64,000 nucleotides of DNA from Blattamonas nauphoetae (Eukaryota > Preaxostyla > Oxymonadida): positions 124,001 through 188,000 of the forward strand of contig JARBJD010000059.1 of the NCBI GenBank assembly GCA_033064195.1, in the 5' to 3' direction. Made by a program: the position numbers and the translations under genes. Positions 29,501 to 39,409 of this stretch are shown one piece after another; position 1 is the first letter of the stretch, and each line of letters begins with the position of its first letter. The notes beneath the pieces were generated by a model. It worked only from the letters and a program-made list of their open reading frames with translations. It was not told the origin of the DNA and ran no database searches.

Positions 29501-31590
29501 ATGTTCCTCATCTCGCACCAACCTCACTCTGCTCGTTCCACTCGTCTTTCATTCCTCCTCCTCAACGATTTACTACGCCGTTCTTCTCTTCGAAACAGAC
29601 TCTCTCTGACGAAGTCAAAACTCTCTTTGAACAAGTTGCGACGAAGCAGAAGGAGAGACGAGACGCAGTGATTGAGAATATGATGAGCTCCGAACCTGAT
29701 GAAGTCTCTGCTCCCGCATCCCACAAGACTTTCACAACACCACTCCCTCAGATCAACACACGAACACTTGGAGGAGACCCCAACTACCGTCGCAACTCGA
29801 CATCCACACCAAACACTTTTCAACCCGTTCTTGGAAGGATCTCACCATCACACAGTTCCATTCGAGTCGATGATGAAAATTCGTCCAGTTCGATGCCAAT
29901 GTCGAGCATCATCCCGACTCGCCACGGATCTGTTGTGACATCATCTGGCCATTCTCCTGTCCGACGAGACACCCTTCCAAATCAACTGATTCCTTCGCTA
30001 TCCACATATCAGAGCATGACAACACCTCCGATGCTCACAGAAGCCTCTTTTGGGGATGGTGATGAAGTCTCTGCGCTTCCCTCAACGCAATACAACACCT
30101 CAGACACTTCATCGACACTCACTGGCCAGATGCAGAATCGCAGTGGACGGCTCGACGAAACTCGATCCGTTCGTGTTCTGAAACCACAAAAAGACACGAA
30201 CCCACACTCCATCCCACGCAACACACTCCAACCAGAACATCTCCGACGAGAGGATGACCCTCGTGCTGACCGCCAACACGTCTCTCCGACGATTGATCGA
30301 AGTGAAACACACACTCCCTTTGCGTCTGGATCAGTCGATGATCTAAACCCAAAACGAGTCCAATTTCTCAAACTCACAGATGGTAGTCTTGATCCTCGGA
30401 TGGAAACTCCGCCTGCTTCTTCACCAAAGCTCGATTCACAACAAACCACCAACCTGATCCCAACATTTCCGCCTTCTCCTCTCGCTTATCCGCTCGTCTC
30501 GTCGTCAGTCCCGACGACAGTATCAGCTCTTCCCTCGTCTCATTTCGTCTGCTCACTGCTGGAGTATCCCATCAGCCAGTCGCGGAGCTCATCCGACCTC
30601 CAATTCCTCGCCGGAAATGAAGTCTTTTCTGTTCTTGTTGAGATAGCCACTGCCAACCGTATTTTTTCTCAGGACACAAGTTTTGTCCTCCAAAAGTTGT
30701 GCAGGTCAGCAGCGAAATTCAACATGATCGCAGTTGGAACATCGTTCAAGGTACTGAAGGGCAAAGGGGGATTATTCCAGACGTCGAGGAAAAAGCAGAA
30801 CAACCCAGCAGACCAGAACAGCCTGTTTACATCCATAATTGTGGAGAAGGACGATCTCGACAGATTTCTGCTCCTTCAGGACTACATCGCGTTTGACGAG
30901 ACGTACGAAAACATTTTCATCTCGCTCTGCTCGCTCATGTCGTCTACAGCCTTCTTCGAGGTTGTTAGAACTAACGCTCCAAGTCTCCTCAATTATATCG
31001 TCGACGCCTGTTTCAAAGATCATCCGGTCCTCACGAAATATGCGTGGAAGACAGTGTATTGGATTCTCACAAAGCACTTTCTGAAATGGGTTGATGACAG
31101 AGATTTTGTGAGGGACTTTCTGATCGGGGAAGTGTTCTCGAAGGTATTGGCTGACAAATCAATGCTCGTCCTCCGCTGGGCATCGCACTACATCAACAAG
31201 CTTGTCTCGGGACAGTTTCTGAGTGAAGTGAACCTCGCAGCTGTGGAGGAGTTCAAGACGCAGAAAAAGAAGGACAAGAAGAACAAGGAGAAGAAGGAAA
31301 AAGTCGAAACTCTTCCAGAAATCTCTCCTCCGATCCCCCTCAAACACAAACTGAAGCAAGAACCCTTCTCCGAAGACACCATCTCTGCCCTATCTCGAAT
31401 GTTCGATGCCCTCGACCTAAACTTCTACAAGTTCTTTGTTTATTCCAACCTCCGGACGATTTTGGAGGACACCCAATCAAGGGGGTCCTCGATTTATCCT
31501 CTCGTGTACTCCATCTGGGTGAATATCAAAGCATCCCCATCCTTCGTCCATGGGGTGATCATGGCTCACACTGTACTCAAGAGCAGTTGA
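26581..31590 (+). CDS. Large unrecognised alpha-helical protein with long disordered middle
   Basis: The unspliced frame is open for 1,669 codons. Two introns are likely: 26984-27032 (49 nt) and 27150-27202 (53 nt). Removing both keeps the frame and replaces an odd low-complexity stretch with a good coiled-coil segment (LASLNDLTLLKEEIRKLQ), giving 1,635 aa. The N-terminal 350 aa are helical (VPDFQAVLSDYLYGNQFDAA). The middle, about 900-1,300, is Ser/Thr/Pro-rich and probably disordered. The last 350 aa are HEAT-like helices (ISLCSLMSSTAFFEVVRTNA, AWKTVYWILTKHFLKWVDD) with a Lys-rich insertion (KKKDKKNKEKKEK). No signal peptide or membrane segment. I do not recognise the family; a scaffold role is only a guess. 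Confidence 0.72.
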   Translation: MSIYVASTGGFYDSQFQNISTTVSGKHQSQYQLTIKQLEQAIEAIPDPSAFSSYPEYDEAIQRWIEKNNELLHSFILPYTAYSQYTTENHPITSDHQLSFSIPWNSCLVIHEPQPTEYDTYQQYESAAVQWMQTCTKQMNLFRNFCTISNSFGLSKRFNVTQGRDKKTTVSNRIYSGKPSSHSYQNRNQVWLSTSIGQRDFILGLFTATTHIYNTSMDQGVYSPRLQTNMEPTMFVDPLSCIFPLLSVSVPDFQAVLSDYLYGNQFDAAISFFLPSQTPRVRNTSSLFPLFFESVPYALDLEDATKDSLSVSQLRHYLSKIFPLSILQLRESSSTADDSSVDSSLTEDESGISVSPSSYIFFLIHSLLSSPTTISPLSLLHLDTFSPLSHLRLSHLPQSPSLPPTLPNSSTASPFVPANSPLVQPYPTGRSMRRDASTAVPSAGFKHAVAKAFPGIVAKKHVDSEHVTPTLQRQQPSGSRTMSRSQLNSERGTQKKLVPYIPPKDICPLNGPRSEIQEFVGEDVGLVLRSRFDTLISYGSSMTDPNVSLDVQIKTLFTTISASTLKQLAASFASTTNSLRFYMLRSFVTGEILSHSERILTLIDADPTLSFRFPSFFPDKLEPEKLITETSYFHRISSEWQQAQLKKNPPDSAIHLLVRHRLRPAYLQMLALLLRLFSSKTSKIPEISTQNLILFQNTVVINSVPTLRQLPPPAENEIVDPSSNKPAGMGLVLFLNEHRLLQTCLQHIRTSESNLQKFNERSNPQNRPEASESHEVSIPSTLRISTKSVQIEAQTNDTIQLMSNPARLLRSKSPKSSVKQNALITWIENRLNQLSDLIHHTISSTPSHLLFSLCLSPHPLVSNVSFDAAIHLFSLDFKTSIHPYRRSPNTALSFLFSAVNAQYDHVRANAQRLTSKIVSSSVWAFFYARSLLILDVDLKSMIQRTERRPQTDTVSSGQDRKSFHLPFGEPTERYVPHLAPTSLCSFHSSFIPPPQRFTTPFFSSKQTLSDEVKTLFEQVATKQKERRDAVIENMMSSEPDEVSAPASHKTFTTPLPQINTRTLGGDPNYRRNSTSTPNTFQPVLGRISPSHSSIRVDDENSSSSMPMSSIIPTRHGSVVTSSGHSPVRRDTLPNQLIPSLSTYQSMTTPPMLTEASFGDGDEVSALPSTQYNTSDTSSTLTGQMQNRSGRLDETRSVRVLKPQKDTNPHSIPRNTLQPEHLRREDDPRADRQHVSPTIDRSETHTPFASGSVDDLNPKRVQFLKLTDGSLDPRMETPPASSPKLDSQQTTNLIPTFPPSPLAYPLVSSSVPTTVSALPSSHFVCSLLEYPISQSRSSSDLQFLAGNEVFSVLVEIATANRIFSQDTSFVLQKLCRSAAKFNMIAVGTSFKVLKGKGGLFQTSRKKQNNPADQNSLFTSIIVEKDDLDRFLLLQDYIAFDETYENIFISLCSLMSSTAFFEVVRTNAPSLLNYIVDACFKDHPVLTKYAWKTVYWILTKHFLKWVDDRDFVRDFLIGEVFSKVLADKSMLVLRWASHYINKLVSGQFLSEVNLAAVEEFKTQKKKDKKNKEKKEKVETLPEISPPIPLKHKLKQEPFSEDTISALSRMFDALDLNFYKFFVYSNLRTILEDTQSRGSSIYPLVYSIWVNIKASPSFVHGVIMAHTVLKSS

Positions 31591-31954
31591 GAAATCGGAC
31601 ACACATGAAAGATGAATACCGACTCCTCCCTGAGAATCCGGAAATGATGAGAAAAGAGCGATTCTCATCTACTTTCAATAATCTTGATATTATTTCTGAC
31701 ATTTAGTTCTGTACTTATTCTTCTCGACCAATCACCATGTTCGGTCAGCAGCTTAGCACACACTTCCGCAGTATTGACTTCAGTTCTGACACCTCTTCCC
31801 CTTACTTCTTCTTTCTTTCATTCCGTTCAATTCTTATCCTCAACAAACGACCACAGACGCCAGAACTCATGATTTGGCGGACACGATTTCCAAAAGGAGA
31901 AAACTGAGCGAAAATGAAACGATGCGATAAAAACAAAGAAAAGTGAGGTGATAA
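31591..31954. other. Convergent intergenic spacer
   Basis: Lies between the 3' ends of the large + strand gene and the ARMC2-like gene (-). No gene, repeat or RNA recognised. Confidence 0.4.
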
Positions 31955-34900
31955 TCATTCGACAATCGACCGTGCCCGATCAATGGCCTCGAGAAGAGAA
32001 TCCATGAGCTGTGGAGGGTCACTAACATACTGAGCAGCGACTAAGCACGAATATAACGAGGAAGAACACAAACCGCTTCGAAGGGAGTCCAAGATTTCTT
32101 TCGCTTCAACCGAATGTGCATGATGAAGCTTTGTCTTTGCGTTTGAACTGAGAAAATGAAGTCAAGAAACCAAAATACCAGATGTTCACGATACATCTGC
32201 AAACAACAGTCGTGAAAGTCAAATTCATCAGCCCAAAATCAACAAGAAGTTGGAGGAGCCTGTGGACGCATCCATCTTCGATGTTTTCGTCGTCGTCTGG
32301 TCGGGACCAAAGCATGGCTTCCTCAGCGAGCTTCTTATCTTCGGCGAGGTTGAGGAGCCCACCGACGATGGGAAGGAGTGTGTTGATGTCATCGCAGATG
32401 AGAAGGACCATGTAGAACTCGAGAGCTGGATCAGGAATTATAAAAAGCAATGAGAATGATAACATCAAAGAGAATCACACATTCTTGTTTTAGCATCTTT
32501 TCTCGAACAGGTTTCAAAGTCGCGAGGTTGCTCATCGCGCGAGCAGATTCCGAGACAATCTCAGAGTTTGAACCGTACGAGAAGAGGGAAAGGAGAGCCA
32601 GTGACAGATCGCCAAGAAGGTCAGGTTGGAGATTAGAGAGGAATGTTTGTGATGAAGTAAGGTTTCCGAGGAGGCCGATCGAATTGAGGAGTGTTTCTTC
32701 TTCACAGCGCACCAATCCACTCAACTTGAACTGTTGATCATTCTTTTCACTGTTTCGCTTGTTCAGATCCACCACCAGGTCACACACTCTCATCATTTCA
32801 TCCTCACTTCCGAACATGTTCCGAATATCTTCGTCGATGCAGAGGTTTGCTATGAACGCTTGGAGCTTCGCCAGACAATCACACAACAGTCCATATCTGC
32901 TCTGATCCTGTCCCTCATTCTGACGCCCGATACTGCTCGATCGGGTTGATGTGGAATCCAACCCAACATTTCTGATTTGTTCATGGTCAGCGGGGATGGT
33001 TCGAGACCATTTCTCATAAAGTGATCCCAAAAGAGCGGCAACTGCAGGACATGTCTCAACTTGGCTCCATGACGTTCGGAAAGAGTGGGCCAGAGGAGAT
33101 TCAGGAACTGAAGAGGAGACAAGATTGGCCGCAGCGAAGAGAAGTCGGATGAGAGTGGAGATGGGGAGTGGTGATGTGTCGAACTTGTAAGACTCGGAGA
33201 ATTTGGCGGAGACAGACGGAGACAAATCCACGCTATTCCGGGAAGCAAGCTGGATCAAAGTGATGTAGCTCTGTTGGAGAAGTCGCTGTGGATTCCGCCG
33301 ATGTGGTTGGGAGATGATGTCTTCCAAAGAGGAGACTGGCTGTGTGATGTCAATCACAACGAGAGATGACCTGTCTTCGTCCTCGTCGTCCTCATTCTCC
33401 TCCTCCCAGGACAGCAGTGGAAGGGCACACGGCAGAAGAGAAATACGACTGTAGATTCGAGAGATGTTGAATGAGACTTGGGGATCAGGAAAGAGAAGGA
33501 GAGACGGGAGAATGTACAGAAAGAGGGAGAGAAGATGAGGTGATGGTGAATCGTCCTGTTTGGGGGATGGTGCAGGCTCAACATCAAAAAGTTCGTCCTC
33601 ACCATCGGGAGCAGGTGTTGGAGTGAGGTGAAGACCAGAATTGATGACGTGTGCGTTGAAGGCGGGAGAATTGCAGAGATTTCGGATGAGTGACGTGAAA
33701 TGGAGAGTAAACGTAAAAAATAGTTCAAGATTCGATCCCAGAAGCTTTAAAAGAACATTGCGCGAATTCCGAGGTTCTCTTCCTCCCATTTCAGTCCATT
33801 TTGTGAGGACAGGAAGAATCACGTTTTCTGACAGTTGTGAGAGTGAGTTCAGTATTCCAGAATTGAGGAGGAAGGATGAAATTGATGTGTCTGATTGAGA
33901 GTTCTGAGGGGACGATGTTATATTGCGGAGGAGTGAGAGAAGATACAAAAGCCCTTTAAACTTTTCGAGTTTATTCTTTTCAACTTCATTTTGGGTTTCA
34001 TTATGAAGTGTCTCTTCAGACACAGCAAAGGGAACTTTCCATGTTGGATGAGCGACGAGAATGAGGAGAGGAAGGAGGAGTTTTTCTGACGAAAATAGAA
34101 CATCGTTGTTTGAATTTCGAGAATGAATAAATAGAATATGGAGGATGGGTGTGAGAGATTCTGGGGAAGGATGTGATTCCAGCAAGATTGAAGCAGTGCG
34201 GAGCACGATAGTCGAGACGTCCATGGCTGAAAGACCTTGCGGATTCGGTGATGTTGGAAGCGAAAGTTTCAGCAAGTCAAGTAAATATGGGGAGATTCTT
34301 GCATATGGAAACCTTCCAGGATCCTGTTCTTGCTTCTGGCGGATGGTCTTGAGAGTGAGAAGACAGTCTTTTCCTTTTTTGTCATCCACGTGTCCATCAG
34401 AACCGCTTGTAAGAGTAAGTGGTTGGGTAGTAAAGATATCATCAATTACAGGATCAGTATATTTCTCAGATTGTTCTGATCGTTGCTGCTTTTGAATTCG
34501 CGGCTCCGGAAAGTCATATTCATCCACAGGATCAGGGAGAACTGTATGTGAAGGAGACAAACGCTGTGTCCCCCCAGGACTTGATGAGAGTAGTGGAAGT
34601 GGCTGTCCAGATTTTTCTGTTTCTTTTGATGTTCGTTTTGGTCGCTCTCCTTTATCAAGGAGGTTAAGTTTGATGTGATCATCTTCAGTAAATTTGCTGA
34701 TTAAGTCATCTTTTTGAATTGGCGTTGATTTCTGTGGTGTTTTAATTGTGGGATCGGGACGAGGGTGTTTCCGTTCTGTAGGGGCAAGGCGTGGGAGTCG
34801 TGTCTCTCTTCTATCGGCATGAGGTGGGGAATTCAAAAAAGTTGGAGGGGCACGATTTGTAGGACGGGTTGGTTTCACAGGAAGTTGTGAAGCTGGCATG

Positions 34901-35115
34901 TTGTAGAGAGCTTGGTCTTGAGGACGTGGTGAGAATGTGGTTGTTTCTTGAAATTGGCGAGATGAGTGAGCTGGAAGTGAGATTCGTGTGAGAGATGCGT
35001 TCAGATCGTGAATTGTGTTTCCCCGTGCAGATGAAGGTCTGAATGTTTTGTGTGAGAATAAAGTCATATTAATAAAGTTGGTGAAAGATAATGAGAGAGG
35101 ATCAAGAAAAGACAT
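31955..35115 (-). CDS. ARMC2-like armadillo-repeat protein, 3 exons
   Basis: Exons 35115-32481, 32425-32179 and 32147-31955 give 1,024 aa. The first 300 residues are disordered and basic (SHKTFRPSSARGNTIHDLNA). From about residue 250 on, armadillo-type helical repeats follow (LLYLLSLLRNITS, LTSLIRNLCNSPAF, AKLQAFIANLCIDEDIRNMF, NSIGLLGNLTSSQTF, SARAMSNLATLKPVREKM). The two 3' exons extend the repeats (INTLLPIVGGLLNLAEDKK, MNLTFTTVVCRCIVNI) and end ARSIVE. The disordered N-terminus, the repeat pattern and the near-C-terminal VVCRCIVNI segment, similar to the VC(K/Q)TLWN(F/Y)S stretch of ARMC2, suggest ARMC2, which helps deliver radial spokes into cilia. Repeat proteins align easily, so this is moderate. 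Unlike the other intron-bearing genes here, both introns lie at the 3' end. Confidence 0.6.
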
Positions 35116-35517
35116 TGGTGAAGCGAAGTGAGATATTTGATGAGAAATAATCAGGGATGTTTTAAAAACCTATGAGCTGAACTTGGGCGAAGAGAATTCA
35201 TCTGAATTGAGAATGTACGGCTTTCATCACGAGGTGTCATGGGTCTAGTTGGATGTTTGAGGGATGCGGGCTTCAATTTGAAATAATTAGACCCTTGGAA
35301 GAAGTCATTGGGGTTTTGTTGCATGAAAATCCTGACTGTGGGCGAAGCGATCGCCTCTGCAGGAATGAGGAGGTTGTGGTCATTTTGGTTTGGTTTAGAA
35401 TGTGTTGGAAAGAGTAATCTAAAAATTCAGACAATTATTTGTGTCTTCATAAATGAACTGAAAATGAAATGTCAAAAGGGCTTTCGAAACCGATAGGTTG
35501 CTTTAAAGAATCTAGTA
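35116..35517. other. Intergenic spacer between two - strand genes
   Basis: Upstream of the ARMC2-like start and downstream of the ERp29-like stop. Only short frames, including one + strand frame at 35308-35496 with no coding character. A 7-bp inverted pair (gggtcta near 35247, tagaccc near 35290) is too weak to call a structure. Confidence 0.35.
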
Positions 35518-36701
35518 TCACAGCATCATTGAAATAATATTCTTTCGCTTCGTGAGTTCTTCTCTCTTTTGGTCTTTGAGTTTGTGGTTGAGAAGGATCT
35601 TTGTTAATCGATCAGCTTCCTTCTGTCCCCATTCACGTCCCTTTTCGGTAATCTCCCGAATGATTTGTTGATACTCATTCTTCAGGGAATACGCAACAAT
35701 TGCCTTGCTTTCAGTGACGGCTGTGTCAATCAGTTTCGAGCAGTCATCAGATGAGTTAAGACATTTCCCGAGAGCTTTCAATGGTTCTTTCATCTTCTCC
35801 ACAACACCAGCCTGTGCTTGAACACCACCAGAGATTGTTCGGTAAAACCCAGTTTGGTCTGCAATCCAATCCAGAACTGTTGCTCCAAAAATCTGTCCAT
35901 TCGAAACAGAAATTGGTTTTCCACATTTTTCTCGGATATCTGTAGTTTGTTTCCAAAAATTAGTGCCATTTTCGTCCTTTGATTGAGGATTGCAAGGGGT
36001 TCCAGGGTCGCGAGCAGGGAAGAAGATCAGTTGAGTTTCTCCGGTCCCTCCAAAACGGTTGGTAAGCTCCTTCCACGGGAGTCGATCAAAAGTGTACAGT
36101 TTGATCGGATCATCTGATTTCAGAGCACCTTTGATTTGTTGGAAGTTTGCGGGAACGATTTCAGACGCGACGTAGAATCGATTCGTTGCCGCAAGGAGGA
36201 CATTTGTATCTGGCTCAAAAACGGCGTCAAAAAGAGTATTGAATTGTAGTTGTTCGGCAGTATAGTTTGCTTGAAGACTAATCCGAGGGATATGGAGTGT
36301 GTCAGCGATCCATTTTAATATGTCATCAAACTCATTGATTCTGGGAAGTGTTGTATACTCGTTGGATGAGGAGTAATAACGAACCAAGGGTTGTTCAACT
36401 CCTGTGATGTTTCCGAATGTATCGTCACCATTCTCGTAGAGATACGTTCCGAGTTTGAATGCGATATTGTCATCCGGATAAACTTGTGACACGGCTTCAA
36501 ACATAAATTTGCCAGACTTTGAACGGTAATTGTTCGGATCAAGTCTGAGCAGAAAGATAAATTGATATTGATAGAGAAAAAGGCCAACATTAAGAGAAAA
36601 CAGTTTCCACCATCAAGGAAGGTTTGAAGGGTATCTTTTGTGACTTCCTCAACTTGTCTGAGAGATGCTAACGAGAGGGTAACCAGGATGAACTTGATCA
36701 T
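35518..36701 (-). CDS. ER protein of the PDI-D / ERp29 family, redox-inactive, 2 exons
   Basis: Exons 36701-36589 and 36544-35518 give 379 aa. The signal peptide is MIKFILVTLSLASL. A degenerate thioredoxin-like region follows (EEVTKDTLQTFLDGGNCFLL, then LDPNNYRSKSGKFMFEAVSQ, VYPDDNIAFKLGTYLY). The C-terminal 100 aa are helical and match the ERp29 C-domain: KEADRLTKILLNHKLKDQKR then EELTKRKNIISMM aligns with ...[23 protein letters not shown] of ERp29. No CXXC is seen in the thioredoxin-like part, so it is unlikely to be an oxidoreductase; ERp29 is likewise redox-inactive and acts as a secretory chaperone. It is longer than ERp29 (261 aa), with a second region between the two domains (about 100-270) that could be another degenerate thioredoxin fold. 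No KDEL-type ending is visible (ISMML). Confidence 0.72.
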
Positions 36702-36898
36702 GAGAGATTAGATGAGTTTCTGATTATCACCACACTTTTTTCTTTGAACAAGGAAAGGGTGAATTTGGCTCGTTTCTTAAAAAACGGAAAAGGGGAGTAT
36801 ATCCGGACATGTATCGACGAATAAGGAAGCATAATAGGCCTAGAAGGGAATGCAAGCGGGATGATTTGTGAGTTGATGTGCGATGTGGATTTGTCTGT

Positions 36899-37684
36899 TC
36901 ATTCTTGGATTTGAACCAATAATTCATTGAGATGTTCCACATGATCCTGTTTAATTACTAAATTCTCTTCAACAGGTTCAGATTGTACTCGCAGCATCAA
37001 TGACAGAAGCGTTTGATCAGATTGCCAAGGAAGATGAGCCTCAAGGACAATATGCTGAAAGAATGATCTAAAAAGCATTGATACCATGATAAGTGTCCTT
37101 AATATGACATTTCGCCGATGTTCGTATACGTGTTGTCCTTGGAGTCTGAAAAAAATGGAGAGCTATTTAAACAAACTCTAATAGTTTGGCTTTTTCAGCG
37201 CTACAAATCACAAAAAGCAGGATAGTGAGTAAAGATAAGAAAACGCACTCAGTTAATTGAATTTTGGGGGGTTGTCTTGCTTGAATACGGTTTTGAAGGG
37301 CGAGATTTTCGAATCGGAGATCTTTCAATAGCATTTTTTTAGGGATTGCAAAAAGTGAAATAAACCTCGAATTTGTTTTTCTTCCTCCGCTATTTTATCG
37401 TGAGTTTGAACCAATTCGTATTCAATTGGTGCGAGTTGCGTTGATAATTCTCTCCGTTTGAGGAGTTCATCAGAAATTTTGCGAAGTAGTTGGCCATTTT
37501 CATCTTCCCCTTCCCCTGTAGAAAAGAATGTGTCTGTCCGAATTGTTCTACCAATAAAATATAGACGACAATGAGATGATCTTGTGACATACTGCTGGAG
37601 TGCCAATTCTTTTGATACAAATTCCTGTTCACGCTCAAAAATATCTTGCTTGAGTTGTAATACATGTGCTATGTCGTCCGTCAT
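36899..37684 (-). CDS. CENP-H-like kinetochore coiled-coil protein, 6 exons
   Basis: Exons 37684-37593, 37547-37366, 37321-37249, 37200-37177 (only 24 nt), 37145-37085 and 37054-36899 give 195 aa. The first 130 residues are coiled coil (HVLQLKQDIFEREQEFVSKE, LLRKISDELLKRRELSTQL). The end contains HRRNVILRTLIMHIVLEAHL then PWQSDQTLLSLML. This resembles the C-terminal helix of CENP-H, where a basic helix leads into ...QNLILGSKVNWAEDPALKEIVL. CENP-H belongs to the inner kinetochore CCAN complex. Coiled-coil length and ending fit (human 247 aa), but sequence similarity is low, so other centromere or centrosome coiled-coil proteins remain possible. The start at 37684 was preferred over an upstream in-frame Met (37813) because the palindromic motif shared with the divergent gene lies just upstream of it. 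Confidence 0.5.
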
Positions 37685-37732
37685 GATAGATTCTTTCCGA
37701 CGAGTCTTTGGGTAGATCGTCTCAAAACAAAT

Positions 37733-37751
37733 GGGTAAAATTTTACGACAT
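37733..37751 (-). promoter_or_regulatory. Palindromic motif, CENP-H-side copy
   Basis: On the - strand reads tgtcgtaaaattttaccca, with a perfect 12-nt palindrome gtaaaattttac inside. It lies about 50 nt upstream of the proposed start at 37684. The same 19 nt occur at 38323-38341 in front of the PHP gene. Likely a transcription-factor or core-promoter element; that is inference. Confidence 0.45.
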
Positions 37752-38322
37752 TTCACCCAGTTTGCAGTGGCCCTCAGGCAGAATCTTGAACAGAATTGAA
37801 GGCTTGAAGTCAAAGGAATGATACTCTCGAACTGGAATGTCGACTCAAATCTGATATCTTGTTCTCTTTGATTGATTGGTGGATGATCCTTTCATCATTC
37901 AATTTGTATCCAATTGTGGATGTGAGTTCACTCGGATACTCACTTTATGGTTGAACCGTGAAAAAATCGAGTTTTATTTCGTATTTTTTGGTTTGCGACT
38001 CAGATGAATCCTTACATCCTCTTTTTGGAGTCGCTGACTTCATTTGATAGATCACTCATCTCATTGTATGATTTTTGTTATAAGATTTATCTCACACTGT
38101 TATTGAGTGATGTTGAACCGTTTTCGAAATGATGTGTGTGGACGAATCTTCGTGATCTGTGAACAACCAAACAGGAACAATCGCATCGTCAACTCCTTTT
38201 TGTGCTTTTGGATCTGATGGAAGTCATTTTGCCGTACTTATCTTCCAGGTTTTCCCTTTTCTACGAGAAAATGTGCTCATTTGAAGAAAAAGTGGGTCGC
38301 CCTTTATTCGTCTGAGGCGAAG

Positions 38323-38341
38323 TGTCGTAAAATTTTACCCA
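38323..38341 (+). promoter_or_regulatory. Palindromic motif, PHP-side copy
   Basis: Reads tgtcgtaaaattttaccca on the + strand, only 9 nt before the ATG at 38351. Identical over 19 nt to the copy at 37733-37751 on the opposite strand. This closeness to the start fits the very short 5' UTRs typical of compact protist genomes. Confidence 0.5.
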
Positions 38342-38350
38342 AATTCCTTG

Positions 38351-39409
38351 ATGTCAAAACCAGAAATTGACGGAATTGAATCTCTACACAATCACACAAC
38401 GACAAGTGACGGATTGTTAACCCATTTCGAGTTCCTGGAACAAGCACGAGACAACGGATTCGCTGTTGTTGCCTTCACTGATCACGACGCTCTCCCTCCT
38501 CTCCATGTCGTTGAAGAACTTCAGCAACCAAAGTGGAAAGCTGATTTCCCGACCAAGTATATTTGGGGAATAGAAATGACATCATCTCCTCCGAAGGAGA
38601 CAGGAATGACACTTTCGGACTTTCACGTTGTTGGTTTGTTTGTAGATCCAAAAAATGAACGACTACGGCAATACTGTGCGAACGCCCAACATGCAAGAAA
38701 GGAAAGAATGAAATTTATTGTTGAAGGGCTCAAGAAACACGGTTTCAAGATCACTGAGGAAGATTGTCTCAGGGAAAGCGGTGGTGAAAGTGTTGGTCGT
38801 CCTCACATTGTCCGAGCCCTTCAAGCATACCCAGAGAACGATACAGTTATGACTAAACTAGTTGAAGACTTTGAAACAGCGACTGTAGCAAACCCATCAT
38901 TAAAAGAAAAGTATCCAGAAGTTCAAACCGGTCCAAATCTGTGGAGGTCGATTTATCAAATTCTCCTTAAGAAAGATGCCTTCTTTCCAGACGCTTACAT
39001 GGATATTGAAAGAGCAGATCTCGTCGAAGCTGCTGACCTCATCCACGAAGCCGGTGGAATCGCCATCCTTGCCCACTATTTCACTGTCCAAAGGAGCGTC
39101 ACTCTCGAGATGTGTCGTGAATGGATGAAAAAGGGATATTTGGACGGAATGGAGACATTCTACGGGCTCGGAATGCGCTCCGACAACCCTACTCAGTTCG
39201 ATGAGCAGAAAGAAGCCATCAAGAAGATGTGTATTGAAGAACAGAAAGTATGGTTTGTGGGCGGAGGGGACATTCATCAACCAGAGGGTATCAAGCTGTA
39301 CGCTGAGTCGAGTCTTGGTGTTCATTCGGACGGGATGAGTGCCGCACTCATTTTGGAGTTTCCAGTCGGAAGATTCAATATATCAGCAACATCATCTCTC
39401 TCCTTCTGA
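38351..39409 (+). CDS. PHP-domain phosphoesterase (TrpH / nucleoside-3',5'-bisphosphate phosphatase-like)
   Basis: Intronless, 352 aa. Metal-binding PHP motifs in order: LHNHTTTSDG (His13, His15, Asp20), AFTDHD (Asp44, His45), WGIEMT, DFHVVGLF, GRPHIVRAL, GGIAILAHY and GGGDIHQPEG. This is the layout of bacterial PHP phosphoesterases such as TrpH/YciV, which hydrolyse 3',5'-nucleoside bisphosphates and trim short RNA 5' ends. The substrate here is not shown by sequence. The ATG at 38351 is used rather than the TTG one codon earlier. The family is mostly bacterial and archaeal; presence of one intronless copy in an intron-rich genome makes past transfer from bacteria plausible. It has acquired the same upstream motif as its divergent neighbour. 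Confidence 0.85.
   Translation: MSKPEIDGIESLHNHTTTSDGLLTHFEFLEQARDNGFAVVAFTDHDALPPLHVVEELQQPKWKADFPTKYIWGIEMTSSPPKETGMTLSDFHVVGLFVDPKNERLRQYCANAQHARKERMKFIVEGLKKHGFKITEEDCLRESGGESVGRPHIVRALQAYPENDTVMTKLVEDFETATVANPSLKEKYPEVQTGPNLWRSIYQILLKKDAFFPDAYMDIERADLVEAADLIHEAGGIAILAHYFTVQRSVTLEMCREWMKKGYLDGMETFYGLGMRSDNPTQFDEQKEAIKKMCIEEQKVWFVGGGDIHQPEGIKLYAESSLGVHSDGMSAALILEFPVGRFNISATSSLSF

Larger units (their letters stand above)
37685..38350. promoter_or_regulatory. Divergent promoter region between CENP-H-like and PHP genes
   Basis: About 670 bp of AT-rich sequence between divergent starts. It is bounded at both ends by copies of the same 19-nt motif in opposite orientation, each pointing at the nearer gene. 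Between them I see no frame with coding character; a few short repeats such as ctcactcggatactcac are not convincing as structures. Confidence 0.45.

Noticed and set aside
35247-35296. Inverted repeat gggtcta ... tagaccc
   Set aside because: Only 7 bp with a loop of about 35 nt; expected by chance in AT-rich spacers.
37685-37813. Upstream in-frame Met (37813) as the start of the CENP-H-like gene
   Set aside because: Would translate through the palindromic motif shared with the divergent gene; the later Met gives a motif-to-start distance like that of the partner gene. Not excluded.
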